44,580 bases of DNA from Pseudomonadota bacterium (GCA_021785405.1 JAJYFF010000019.1:1-44580), one strand, 5' to 3'; numbered from the stretch's first letter, positions 7,587 through 15,144 are shown. Made by a program: numbers and translations. Notes: generated by a model from the letters alone, not told the origin.

Positions 7587-9862
7587 GCCGTTCGCGCTCC
7601 GCCCACCCGTCCATCCGTCTCGAGTGCGGCGAGGATGCGCTCGGGCGTCAGCGGCAGACGGCAGAGTTCCGTGCCGAGCGCTCGATTGACCGCGTTCACG
7701 ACCGCCGCGGCCGTCGGGACGAACGCGATCTCCCCGACGCTCTTCGCGCCGTAGGGTCCTTCGTCGCCATCGTGCTCGACGAGCAGCACCTTCACCCGCG
7801 GCATGTCGACCGCATTGACGAGGTGGTAGTTCTTGAATCCGCCGGCCGCCGGGCGGCCTTGATCGTCGAGCACGACTTCCTCGCACAACGCGCTGCCGAT
7901 CCCGGCCTGGACCGCACCACGGCACTGACCTTCGACCATTTGTCGATTGATCGCGCGGCCGATGTCGACCACCGTGAGGAAGTCGGTCACGCGCGCGAGT
8001 CCCGTCAGGGTATCGACCTCGACCTCGGCGAACTGCACCGAATAGGAACCGGGATTCGAGGTGCCGCGGTAGGTCTGCGTGACGCACAGATCGTGCCCGT
8101 CGCGCATCCGCGCACGTTGCACGATCGCGCCGTAGTCGAGCGCCGGCGCATCCGCGCCGGTCGCGCACACCTGTCCGCCAACGGCCCGCAAGCCCTCGGG
8201 CGGAAGGCCGAGCAGCGGCGCCGCGGCTTCGATCAAGCGCTCCTTGAGCGCCGTGGCGAGTGCAAGCGCGCTCGCGCCGCCGACGTAGGTCATCCGACTG
8301 CCGAAGCACCCGAAATCGAACGGCGAGATCTCGCTGTCCGCCTCGCGGGTCGAGATCCGATCTGGGGAAACATCGAGTACCTCGGCGATGATCGTGCGGA
8401 GCGTCACCGCGCTGCCCGCGCCCACCTCATGCAACGCGGCATTCAAGTCGAGCGTTCCATCCTCGTTCATCTTCAAGGACATCGTCGTCGACTCGGGGAA
8501 CGCGTTGCTCAGCATGCCGTTCTTGTGCGCACCGCAGGCCACCCCGACCGCGCGGCGCCATCGACCGCGCTCCGGGTCCAACGCAACGCGCCGCGTCCAC
8601 TCGAACGCGGCCGCTCCTTGGATCAGGCACTCGCGCACCCGCGCGTCGCCTACCGAGTGGCCACTCGTCGGATCGACGTCGCCCGGTTCGACGAGGTTGC
8701 GCAGGCGCAGTTCGACCGGATCGAGGTTCAATCGGCGTGCGACGCGATCGAGATGGACCTCCACACAGCTTGCGAGCTCGGGTGCACCCCAACCGCGCAG
8801 GCCGCCCGCGACCGGCGTCGTCGTGTAGGCGACCCGGCCGCGATGTCGATATCGACCGACGCGATACAAGCGGGTGAGCTTGTGCGCCATCGCCTCCGTG
8901 TAGTCGGGCGAACTCCCGGCATACGCCCCGGCGGCGAGCAGGGTGTCGATGTCGAGCGCGCGCAGGCGTCCGTCCTGGCTGACCACACTGCGAACGATCG
9001 AACGTTGGGTCGGTCGCACCGTCGTCGCGCGGATGCACTCGTCGCGATCGAGCAGGAGCGACACCGGGCGACGCGTGCGCATCGCGAGATAAGCGGTCAC
9101 GGGCTCCAGGATGAATTCCTGCTTGCCACCGAACGAGCCGCCCATCGGCACCTTGATCACGCGCACGCGGTGATACGGGAGCCCCAGCAGATCCGCGACC
9201 ACGGTACGGGCACCATAGACGCTTTGGCACGGGCTGCGGATCGTCAACTGGCCGGCTGAATCGTAGTCCGCGATGCACAGGTGCGGCTCGAGCGCCGCGT
9301 GATGCAGCATCTGCGTGGTGATCGTCGTGTCGATCGGGACCGTACCGCCGGCAAGGTCTTCGGGCTCCCCGACGACGACCTCGAATTCATGCAAGAGATT
9401 GCCGCCCGGATGCACCTGGAGCGCGCCGGGTGCGAGCGCGGCCTGCGCGTCGAGCACCGGTGCCAAGGGTGCGTATTCGACCTCGATCGTCCGTACCGCC
9501 TCGCGGGCGATCGCACGGGTGGTCGCGACCACCGCGGCGATCCGGTCGCCGACGAATCGCGCCGTCGAGGCGAACAGGGACTCATCGTCCACGCATCCGG
9601 CTTGTCCGGGAAGGATCCGATAGCGACAGTACCTTCCCGTCGGCGCATCCTCGCTCGCGTAAACGCCGAGCACCCCCGGGATCGACCGCGCCCGCACCGA
9701 ATCGACGCGCAGAACCCTCGCATGCGCATGCGGGCTCAGCAGAAGCGCCGCGTGCACCATCCCGGGCAAGCGCAGATCCGAACCAAAGACGAGATCGCCG
9801 CTCGCCTTGCGAACGGCATCGGAGACCGGATGGTCCCGTCCGACGTACTTGTACCGATTCAC
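7577..9862 (-). CDS. Molybdenum hydroxylase, molybdopterin-binding (large) subunit, xanthine dehydrogenase family
   Basis: From the GTG at 9862 the protein has 761 residues, usual for XdhA/CoxL-type large subunits. The N-terminus RYKYVGRDHPVSDAVRKASG matches the start of the aldehyde oxidase/xanthine dehydrogenase a/b hammerhead domain. Molybdopterin motifs visible are PMGGSFGGKQE and GGLRGWGAPE. The C-terminal GPYGAKSVGEI holds the catalytic glutamate region. The CO dehydrogenase active-site loop is not recognised, so an N-heterocycle or aldehyde hydroxylase is more likely; the substrate is unknown. The frame stays open to 9994, but those extra 44 residues are basic and unlike the family. 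No maturation genes lie next to it. Confidence 0.87.
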   Translation of the reverse strand: MNRYKYVGRDHPVSDAVRKASGDLVFGSDLRLPGMVHAALLLSPHAHARVLRVDSVRARSIPGVLGVYASEDAPTGRYCRYRILPGQAGCVDDESLFASTARFVGDRIAAVVATTRAIAREAVRTIEVEYAPLAPVLDAQAALAPGALQVHPGGNLLHEFEVVVGEPEDLAGGTVPIDTTITTQMLHHAALEPHLCIADYDSAGQLTIRSPCQSVYGARTVVADLLGLPYHRVRVIKVPMGGSFGGKQEFILEPVTAYLAMRTRRPVSLLLDRDECIRATTVRPTQRSIVRSVVSQDGRLRALDIDTLLAAGAYAGSSPDYTEAMAHKLTRLYRVGRYRHRGRVAYTTTPVAGGLRGWGAPELASCVEVHLDRVARRLNLDPVELRLRNLVEPGDVDPTSGHSVGDARVRECLIQGAAAFEWTRRVALDPERGRWRRAVGVACGAHKNGMLSNAFPESTTMSLKMNEDGTLDLNAALHEVGAGSAVTLRTIIAEVLDVSPDRISTREADSEISPFDFGCFGSRMTYVGGASALALATALKERLIEAAAPLLGLPPEGLRAVGGQVCATGADAPALDYGAIVQRARMRDGHDLCVTQTYRGTSNPGSYSVQFAEVEVDTLTGLARVTDFLTVVDIGRAINRQMVEGQCRGAVQAGIGSALCEEVVLDDQGRPAAGGFKNYHLVNAVDMPRVKVLLVEHDGDEGPYGAKSVGEIAFVPTAAAVVNAVNRALGTELCRLPLTPERILAALETDGRVGGARTACG

Positions 9863-10019
9863 GCCCGGATGATAGCCCTCGGCGGACGCGCTGCCCAGAA
9901 TATCCCGACCGGATCCGGCGCGGCGCGCGCCGCGTCCGACCCTCGCGCAGATGTCTTCCCTGCGACCCGTGAGATATGCCACTCTCACGACCACGAAGGG
10001 TGGTCGACTCGGAGGTATC

Positions 10020-10433
10020 GTGAACTCGAGCTTGTTGACGGGCAGCTGCTTGTGCGGCGCTGTGAAATACGAAGTCTCGGGCGAGGCGCAGCGTTTCTAT
10101 CACTGTCACTGCCGGCGCTGTCGCAAGGCGACGGGCACTGGACATGCATCGAATCTCATCATTCAACCGGCGACGCTGCGCTGGCTCGCCGGTCATGAGC
10201 ATGTCCGCTCGTTCAAGCTCCCGGACGCGCAACGCTTCACGAATCAGTTCTGCGGGATATGCGGCGGCCGTTTGCCACGCCAACCCCAAGGTTCCGACCT
10301 CGTGCTCCTACCGGCCGGATCCTTGGACGTCGAGCCACCGATCGCGCTGCAGGGACGCATCTTCTTCGGTTCTCGAGCCAGCTGGTCGTGTGCGGGTGAC
10401 GGCTTGCCCACCTATCCGGAATACGCGCCGTAG
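10020..10433 (+). CDS. GFA (glutathione-dependent formaldehyde-activating/CENP-V) family protein
   Basis: This is a 137-residue zinc protein of the GFA/CENP-V fold. Cysteine motifs are GSCLCGAVKYEV (Cys10, Cys12), CHCRRCRKATG and FCGICGG, which form the two expected zinc sites. Founding members were reported to add glutathione to formaldehyde, but most family members are uncharacterised. The GTG start is chosen because GGAGG lies at 10011-10015 and homology begins there; an ORF start at 9951 would add an unrelated leader. It is divergent from the molybdenum hydroxylase operon (157 bp gap) and convergent with mddA. Confidence 0.82.
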   Translation: MNSSLLTGSCLCGAVKYEVSGEAQRFYHCHCRRCRKATGTGHASNLIIQPATLRWLAGHEHVRSFKLPDAQRFTNQFCGICGGRLPRQPQGSDLVLLPAGSLDVEPPIALQGRIFFGSRASWSCAGDGLPTYPEYAP

Positions 10434-10472
10434 CGATTGACCTGCCGCACCGACGCCAGCGACCCAGCGCCT

Positions 10473-10494
10473 ACGGTCGAGGCGCTTCGACCGT
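10473..10494. terminator. Hairpin between convergent GFA and mddA genes
   Basis: A perfect 8-bp stem, ACGGTCGA (10473-10480) and TCGACCGT (10487-10494), has a 6-nt loop. It sits midway in the 75-bp convergent gap. No T-run follows on either strand, so termination is inferred from position and symmetry. Confidence 0.4.
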
Positions 10495-10508
10495 CGCGAC
10501 CCCCTGAA

Positions 10509-11276
10509 TCATCCGCTGGTGGTCCCTCGCGGCCTCACGACTTCGTGACTCGCACCCGGGCGCGGAACGATCATCGGTACGCGCTCGCGGTAGCGCTGAT
10601 AGTCCTGACCGATGAAGCGCACCAGATCGCGTTCCTCGTAACGGACGCCGATGCCGATATACGCGCTCATGCCGATCGCGAACACCAGCCGACCAAGCGT
10701 CATCGTCGGTGCGCTCCAGAACGCGAGCAACATCCCGGCATAGAGTGGATGCCGCACCACCCGGTACATCCAGGTCACCATGAACGGCGGATGTACGTAT
10801 CGACGCTGCAGCAGGTGCAGCCACACTTGCCGTAGCCCGAACAGGTCGAAGTGATCGATGATGAAACTCGACGCCAGGACCATGCCGAATCCGAAAAGGT
10901 ACAGCCCCCACAGCAGCCCGACCGCCATGGGGTCAGACACCGACCAAACGACCGATTTCATCGGTTGCCACTGCCAGAAGAGCAGTACGAGCAAGACGCT
11001 CGAGGCCAGCACGAAGGTACTGCGTTCGACGGCCGGCGACAGCCGTCGGGTCAGCCACGACTTGAAGCCCGCCCGCGCCATGATCGAGTGCTGCAGGCCG
11101 AAGGCCGCGATCAGCGCGAGATCGACGACGAAGGCGATGCCGGTCGTACCCGCCGCGCCATCGTCGATGCCCTTGGGCACGCCGACGTCGGCGATGAAGC
11201 CGATCAAGTAGAGGAAGACCAGGAAGAACACGGCGTAGCAGAGCACGCCGTACAGAAAGGCGAGGATGCGTCCCAT
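10509..11276 (-). CDS. mddA: Methanethiol S-methyltransferase (MddA-type, NnrU/ICMT-like membrane enzyme)
   Basis: This is a 255-residue integral membrane protein with five to six hydrophobic helices. Diagnostic stretches of the MddA family are VPKGIDDG, GLQHSIMARAGFK, FWQWQPMKSVVW, FDLFGLRQVWLHL, YRVVRHPLYAGMLLAFW, TMTLGRLVFA and EERDLVRFIGQDYQRYR. The RHPLY and EERDL motifs are the S-adenosylmethionine-binding part shared with isoprenylcysteine methyltransferases. Known MddA converts methanethiol to dimethyl sulfide. ATG 11276 begins at MGRILAFLYGV, the usual N-terminus; the longer frame to 11354 adds a Cys- and Arg-rich leader unlike the family. Confidence 0.83.
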   Translation of the reverse strand: MGRILAFLYGVLCYAVFFLVFLYLIGFIADVGVPKGIDDGAAGTTGIAFVVDLALIAAFGLQHSIMARAGFKSWLTRRLSPAVERSTFVLASSVLLVLLFWQWQPMKSVVWSVSDPMAVGLLWGLYLFGFGMVLASSFIIDHFDLFGLRQVWLHLLQRRYVHPPFMVTWMYRVVRHPLYAGMLLAFWSAPTMTLGRLVFAIGMSAYIGIGVRYEERDLVRFIGQDYQRYRERVPMIVPRPGASHEVVRPRGTTSG

Positions 11277-11546
11277 GTGTCCCCCTTGGCCGCGACGTCG
11301 CGCGTGCAGGCAAGACTCGAATCCACTTTGCCCCCGATCGCATTCGCAAATCAAGTCGGCGGCGCTGCGCTGCCGCTCGGGCCGCGAACTCCGGCGTTCG
11401 TTGCATCGCGATGCACTGTTGGCGCAGGCCCTCTACAATGCTCGCGGACTCCCGGACGCAGGATCAATGGCGCCGCGTTGCGCCGCGCGGCGGACCCAGG
11501 CAACGACGTCGCGACGTTTCGGAATAGCTTCACTCGAGGGCTCGCG

Positions 11547-12284
11547 GTGACTCACGGGCTGATCCCGGTGCTTGCGGTGATTTTCTTCGCGACGTTCGTG
11601 CGCTCGACGCTCGGCTTCGGCGAGGCGCTGCTCGGCGTGCCGTTGCTGGCGCTGTTCATGCCGCTGCGGGTCGCCGTCCCGGTCATGGTCCTGATCTCGA
11701 TCACGGTGTCCACGGTCGTGCTGCTGCAGGACTGGCGTCACGTGCACTTGCGCAGCGCGGGCTGGCTGGTCGCCTCGACGCTGATCGGCACGCCCTTGGG
11801 GTTGCTGGTACTCACACGCGTCCATGCGGCGATCGTGAAAGCCGGCCTCGGGGTCGTGCTCCTAGCCTTCGCGACGGGTTCGCTGCTCGCTCGAAAGGGA
11901 GCGGTACTGACCGACGATCGGCTCGCGTGGCCCTTCGGTCTCGGCGCCGGGGTGCTTGGCGGCGCCTACGGCATGAACGGGCCGCCGGTCGTGATGTACG
12001 GTGCGCTGCGCGGCTGGTCGCCCCAGCGCTTTCGCGCGACACTCCAAGGCTACTTCTTGCCGGCGAGCCTCGCCTCGATGCTGGGCTATGGGCTCACCGG
12101 ATTGTGGACCGCCGCGGTCACCCGCGATTACCTCACGGCGCTCCCGGCGGTGCTCGGCGCGATCTTGCTCGGCCGTGCGGTGCATGGCCGATTGCACGCC
12201 CACGCATTCGTGCGCGCGGTGAACCTTGGCTTGCTCGCGATCGCGCTCCTGTTGCTGGGGCAGAGCCTGCACGCGATTCTCTAA
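11547..12284 (+). CDS. TauE/SafE-family permease
   Basis: This is a 245-residue inner-membrane protein with about eight helices, the pattern of the TauE/SafE (sulfite exporter/anion permease) family. Typical features are an N-terminal FVRSTLGFGEALLGVPLLAL and a second repeat-like GAGVLGGAYGMNGPPVVMYGAL. The longer upstream frame is antisense to mddA, so the GTG at 11547 (VTHGLIPVLAV) is taken as start. Exporting a sulfur-containing anion or importing a small organic acid is possible; proximity to mddA hints at sulfur but does not prove it. A 270-bp divergent gap separates it from mddA. Confidence 0.78.
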   Translation: MTHGLIPVLAVIFFATFVRSTLGFGEALLGVPLLALFMPLRVAVPVMVLISITVSTVVLLQDWRHVHLRSAGWLVASTLIGTPLGLLVLTRVHAAIVKAGLGVVLLAFATGSLLARKGAVLTDDRLAWPFGLGAGVLGGAYGMNGPPVVMYGALRGWSPQRFRATLQGYFLPASLASMLGYGLTGLWTAAVTRDYLTALPAVLGAILLGRAVHGRLHAHAFVRAVNLGLLAIALLLLGQSLHAIL

Positions 12285-12288
12285 GCCC

Positions 12289-12900
12289 ATGACCGAAGTC
12301 AAACGGCGCCGCCCGTGGAGTTCCCGTCGAATGATGATGAGCTGGCCAACTCGGCAATTGCTGCTGTTCGGCGCATTGCTGCCCTCGCTCGCGTTCGCGT
12401 GGCACGCCGATCGCATCGTGCTCCCGATCGCTGCGGCCTTGCCGCAGCGACGGCTCACCCCGGGCGCGATCAACCCCGCCGTCACGCAAGCGAACATTCA
12501 CGCGACGATCTGCCGCCCGCGTTGGACCCGGACCGTGCGGCCGCCGGAGGAATACACGGAACGGCTCAAGCACGTGCAGATTCGTGAGTATCGCTATCGC
12601 GACCGCCGGCTCCGAGACTACGAAGAAGACCATCTGATCCCGCTCGAGCTCGGCGGTGCGCCGGCTTCCCCGCGCAACCTCTGGCCTGAGCCGCACTTCG
12701 TCGAAGGTGGTTGGGGGTCGTTCCGGAAGGACCGTTTGGAGAACCGCTTGCGCTGGCTCGTGTGCCACGGCCGTCTGCGCTTGGCGACCGCGAGACAGCG
12801 GATCGCGACGGACTGGATCGCCGCCTACCGTCGCTACCATCGACGCTGGCCGCGACGGCGCAACCCAGCCCGTCGCGACCCGCGGGACACGGGCCGCTGA
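12289..12900 (+). CDS. Secreted HNH-like protein of unknown function
   Basis: This is a protein of up to 203 residues with a signal peptide (SWPTRQLLLFGALLPSLAFA). A conserved body starts LTPGAINPAVTQANIHATIC and continues WTRTVRPPEEYT. Its key motif YEEDHLIPLELGGAPASP followed by RNLWPEP has the Asp-His and downstream Asn layout of HNH nucleases and is widespread in exported hypothetical proteins. Two cysteines could form a disulfide. The C-terminus is very basic. ATG 12289 lies 4 bp after the TauE/SafE stop; internal ATGs at 12331-12337 would give a more standard signal peptide. Nuclease activity is an inference. Confidence 0.65.
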   Translation: MTEVKRRRPWSSRRMMMSWPTRQLLLFGALLPSLAFAWHADRIVLPIAAALPQRRLTPGAINPAVTQANIHATICRPRWTRTVRPPEEYTERLKHVQIREYRYRDRRLRDYEEDHLIPLELGGAPASPRNLWPEPHFVEGGWGSFRKDRLENRLRWLVCHGRLRLATARQRIATDWIAAYRRYHRRWPRRRNPARRDPRDTGR

Positions 12901-12936
12901 TGCGGTCGCGCTATCGACCGCCTCGGCGGGCGATCG

Positions 12937-13182
12937 TCAAGCCTTTTTGATCAGTCGCGTGATCCAGATCAGGATCACCGCGCCGATGAACGCGACGATG
13001 ATCGAGCCGATCAGCCCGCCGCCCTGCCAGACGCCCAGCGCCCCGAACAGCCAGCCGCCGAACAGACCGCCCAGGATGCCGAGCACGATGTCCATCACCA
13101 CACCGTAGCCGCCGCCCTTCATGACCTTGCCGGCGCCCCATCCCGCGATCAGCCCCACGATGATCCAAGCAATGATGCCCAT
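12937..13182 (-). CDS. GlsB/YeaQ/YmgE-family stress response membrane protein
   Basis: This is an 81-residue, glycine-rich membrane protein with three hydrophobic segments. It begins MGIIAWIIVGLIAGWGAGKV and ends ILIWITRLIKKA, the standard layout of the transglycosylase-associated (YeaQ/YmgE/GlsB) family. These small proteins are often induced by envelope, acid or osmotic stress; the biochemical role is unsettled. ATG 13182 has an AGGGAGAG ribosome site upstream. It is convergent with the HNH-like gene. Confidence 0.88.
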   Translation of the reverse strand: MGIIAWIIVGLIAGWGAGKVMKGGGYGVVMDIVLGILGGLFGGWLFGALGVWQGGGLIGSIIVAFIGAVILIWITRLIKKA

Positions 13183-13437
13183 GGCGATGCTCTCCCTCTC
13201 GTTATAATGATTTCCGGCAAAACACACTCAACCCGCGGTCAACGCGGGATCTACCGCGCTGCCGAGTGCTTGTACCGCCGCATCTCCGCCTATCTTATAC
13301 GCCACCGTCTACGGCTTGTGCCAGCGCTGGGCGTGGTCGTGCCCGATTGGCGATGGCATGCGTTGCATGTCGATCTCGCGGAGATAGCCTAAGCTCGATG
13401 GCTCCTGGCGTGAGCGCGGCCGCACCGTGACGAAGCA

Positions 13438-13523
13438 GCTCCGGCATCCAAAATCGCTGCGCGATCTTGTCGAACTCGCGGTCGCCGTGAGGCGACGCCG
13501 GTTTTCAAGCCCGTGGGGTCGCA
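13438..13523 (-). repeat. Degenerate copy of the tRNA-Ser anticodon arm and its downstream flank
   Basis: The segment 13438-13480 matches 15549-15592, the flank downstream of tRNA-Ser, including a 28-base run with one mismatch (GCTCCGGC then TCCAAAATCGCTGCGCGAT). 13493-13516 then matches the anticodon arm at 15636-15658 (GACGCCGGTTTTCAAG). The T-arm and acceptor end between them are missing. In the 13183-13720 gap I see no convincing gene apart from this relic. Confidence 0.65.
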
Positions 13524-13689
13524 CGTCAGCGGCACGCACTCGCACGTACATGCCAACATTTCCCATCTCATCAACGTGTCGCCGAAGCTGCATTCATCGC
13601 GGCTTCAACATCCAGTGCAACTTGAGTGCAACTTGGAAACCGGGTTTGTCATGCAGTTCTTGCGCCGAAATGCGCTGTGGATTACCATG

Positions 13690-13719
13690 TTGACTTCAAT
13701 AGCTAGTATTATAGCTATT
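13690..13719 (+). promoter_or_regulatory. Promoter and operator of the RHH/MazF pair
   Basis: TTGACT at 13690-13695 is a good -35 box. A perfect 8-bp inverted repeat, AATAGCTA (13698-13705) and TAGCTATT (13712-13719), fills the spacer and -10 zone and ends 1 bp before the antitoxin ATG. It is a natural autoregulatory site for a ribbon-helix-helix antitoxin. The exact -10 (TAGCTA or a neighbour) is uncertain. Confidence 0.6.
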
Positions 13720-13720
13720 C

Positions 13721-13954
13721 ATGAAAACCATACAGATGACGATTGACCCGCACTTGCTCAAGGCGGTGGACAAGCTGACAAGGGCGCGCAAGACGACGCG
13801 CTCCGCGTTGATTCGCGACGCCCTGGAGGCAGAGCTTCGCCGCGAACGTGTAAGTGAGCTCGAAGCGCGTCACGCCGCTGGTTACGCCGAACACCCGCCG
13901 CATCCGGGCGAACTCTCCCCGTGGCTCGATCAGCAGGACTGGGGCAACCGGTGA
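13721..13954 (+). CDS. Ribbon-helix-helix antitoxin of a MazF-type pair
   Basis: This is a 77-residue antitoxin. The N-terminal 45 residues form a ribbon-helix-helix: beta strand MKTIQMTIDPHLL, then AVDKLTRARKTTRSALIRDALEAEL. The C-terminal tail (HAAGYAEHPPHPGELSPWLDQQDW) is the expected flexible toxin-binding part. It should bind DNA as a dimer, repress its own promoter and neutralise the MazF-like toxin encoded next. The start is ATG 13721, immediately after the operator. The stop overlaps the toxin GTG by 4 bp (GTGA), so translation is coupled. Confidence 0.85.
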   Translation: MKTIQMTIDPHLLKAVDKLTRARKTTRSALIRDALEAELRRERVSELEARHAAGYAEHPPHPGELSPWLDQQDWGNR

Positions 13955-14271
13955 AACGTGGAGACGTATGTTGGTATACCTTCCCCGCGCCAAACAATCG
14001 ACGACCGGTGCTCATCCTGACACGTGATTCGGCGATCCCCGTACTGAACAGCGTCACCGTTGCGCCGATTACCTCGACGATCCGCAGCATTCCGACTGAA
14101 GTGGTGCTTACGAGCGAAGATGGTCTGCCCGAAATCTGCGCTGCAAATTTCGATAATATTCAGACGGTCCCGAAAGCAAACATCAGCGCACCGATAACTC
14201 ATCTGTCCGCGTCCAAAATGAGGGCGGCGGCGGGCGCGATTGGCTTCGCCCTTGGGTGCGCGATCCCGTAG
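13951..14271 (+). CDS. MazF/PemK-type endoribonuclease toxin
   Basis: This is a 106-residue toxin of the MazF/PemK/Kid family. Visible family features are KRGDVCWYTFP at the start (the loop GDVxW), RRPVLILTRDSAI, VTVAPITSTIRSIPTEVVL and the central segment GLPEICAANFDNIQTVPK. This family cleaves mRNA at short sequence motifs. The GTG start overlaps the antitoxin stop; a start at 13921 would lie deep inside the antitoxin gene. Eight bases after its stop lies a tRNA 3'-end-like repeat, suggesting the pair is a self-contained cassette. Confidence 0.87.
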   Translation: MKRGDVCWYTFPAPNNRRPVLILTRDSAIPVLNSVTVAPITSTIRSIPTEVVLTSEDGLPEICAANFDNIQTVPKANISAPITHLSASKMRAAAGAIGFALGCAIP

Positions 14272-14278
14272 CGATGTT

Positions 14279-14289
14279 GGCGGAGAGGA
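14279..14289. repeat. tRNA-Ser 3'-end core repeat, copy 1
   Basis: TGGCGGAGAGG is identical to the last 11 bases of tRNA-Ser including CCA (read on the minus strand CCTCTCCGCCA). It separates the MazF pair from the HigBA pair. Confidence 0.55.
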
Positions 14290-14357
14290 CCTCCAAAGCG
14301 GTCATCGAAGGCGAGCGCCGACCTGAGAGTCGCAAGCCCAATGTCATGTCGTCGGGT

Positions 14358-14386
14358 TTGTCTATTACCGGTAACCGGTATATCAT
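14358..14386 (+). promoter_or_regulatory. higBA promoter with operator in the spacer
   Basis: TTGTCT (14358-14363) and TATCAT (14381-14386) are separated by exactly 17 bp. The spacer contains a perfect palindrome, TACCGGT-A-ACCGGTA (14366-14380). The predicted transcription start falls at about 14393, which is the A of the higB ATG, so the mRNA would be nearly leaderless. HigA binding to the palindrome would block RNA polymerase. Confidence 0.75.
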
Positions 14387-14392
14387 GCTCGA

Positions 14393-14671
14393 ATGATAAG
14401 GAGCTTCCGGAGCGACGAGACGCGGAAGCTCTTAGAGACCGGGCGGTCCAAGCGATTCGGTTCAATCGTGAAGGTGGCTACACGCAAGCTGGCGCAGTTG
14501 GACGCGGCGGAAACGCTGGAATTCCTCAGATCTCCGCCTGGCAATCGCTTGGAGTCTCTTGCGGGCGATCGCGCCGGGCACCACAGTATCCGTATCAACG
14601 ACCAGTGGCGTGTGTGCTTTCGATGGACCGCAACTGGGCCGGAAGACGTGGAGATCGTTGACTATCACTAG
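14393..14671 (+). CDS. higB: HigB-type mRNA interferase toxin (RelE superfamily)
   Basis: This is a 92-residue toxin of the RelE/ParE superfamily in the HigB branch. Typical stretches are MIRSFRSDETRKLLETG at the N-terminus, ATRKLAQLDAAETLEFLRSP and GNRLESLAGDRAGHHSIRIN followed by QWRVCFRW and VEIVDYH. HigB toxins cut translated mRNA on the ribosome. Gene order toxin-antitoxin is the reverse of most type II pairs and is normal for higBA. The ATG is about 7 bp after the -10 box, with no Shine-Dalgarno possible on a leaderless transcript. Confidence 0.9.
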   Translation: MIRSFRSDETRKLLETGRSKRFGSIVKVATRKLAQLDAAETLEFLRSPPGNRLESLAGDRAGHHSIRINDQWRVCFRWTATGPEDVEIVDYH

Positions 14672-14677
14672 GAGGCA

Positions 14678-14992
14678 ATGGAAATGGCGTTCAAGAATGG
14701 CATGCGTCCGGTGCATCCTGGCGAGATTCTGAGAGAAGACTACCTGAAGCCTCTCAATATGAGCGTCAACGCGCTGGCCAAGCAACTTGCCATACCTACC
14801 TCTCGGCTGAACGACATCGTACTTCGGCGACGTGGCGTGACACCGGATACTGCCATGCGGTTGGCGCGCTATTTCGGTGGGGACGCGCGCTCGTGGCTCA
14901 ACCTTCAGACCGCGCACGATCTGCGCACCGCAGAGTTAGGTCACGCCAAGCAAATCGATCGGGCCATACAACCGAGGCGAAAGTCCGCCTAA
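14678..14992 (+). CDS. higA: HigA-type antitoxin (HTH XRE family)
   Basis: This is a 104-residue antitoxin with an XRE helix-turn-helix. It begins with the standard MRPVHPGEILREDYLKPL and has MSVNALAKQLAIPTSRLNDI as the helix-turn-helix, then GVTPDTAMRLARYFGGDARSWLNLQ. This is the HigA/VapI layout. It binds HigB and the palindrome in the promoter. TAGGAGG directly upstream gives a strong ribosome site, so more antitoxin than toxin may be made from the common mRNA. The gene begins 6 bp after higB. Confidence 0.92.
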   Translation: MEMAFKNGMRPVHPGEILREDYLKPLNMSVNALAKQLAIPTSRLNDIVLRRRGVTPDTAMRLARYFGGDARSWLNLQTAHDLRTAELGHAKQIDRAIQPRRKSA

Positions 14993-15144
14993 AGGAAATC
15001 GGTGTCCGCGTCCGGCGCCGCTCAAGACCGGAACCGGGTGGTCGCGGGATCGATATAATCGCCTTGAACCGGACGTTCGCAGCGCGCGACAAGCCAACCT
15101 GTAGGGGCACCACGTGAAAACGACGCAGGCTGAAGATCGCCATC

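Noticed and set aside
11404-11416. GCATCGCGATGC palindrome upstream of the TauE/SafE gene
   Set aside because: Short self-complementary GC-rich words are common here, and no promoter context supports an operator.
13207-13392. 61-residue plus-strand frame between glsB and the tRNA relic
   Set aside because: There is no ribosome site and no family resemblance, and it overlaps the glsB promoter region.
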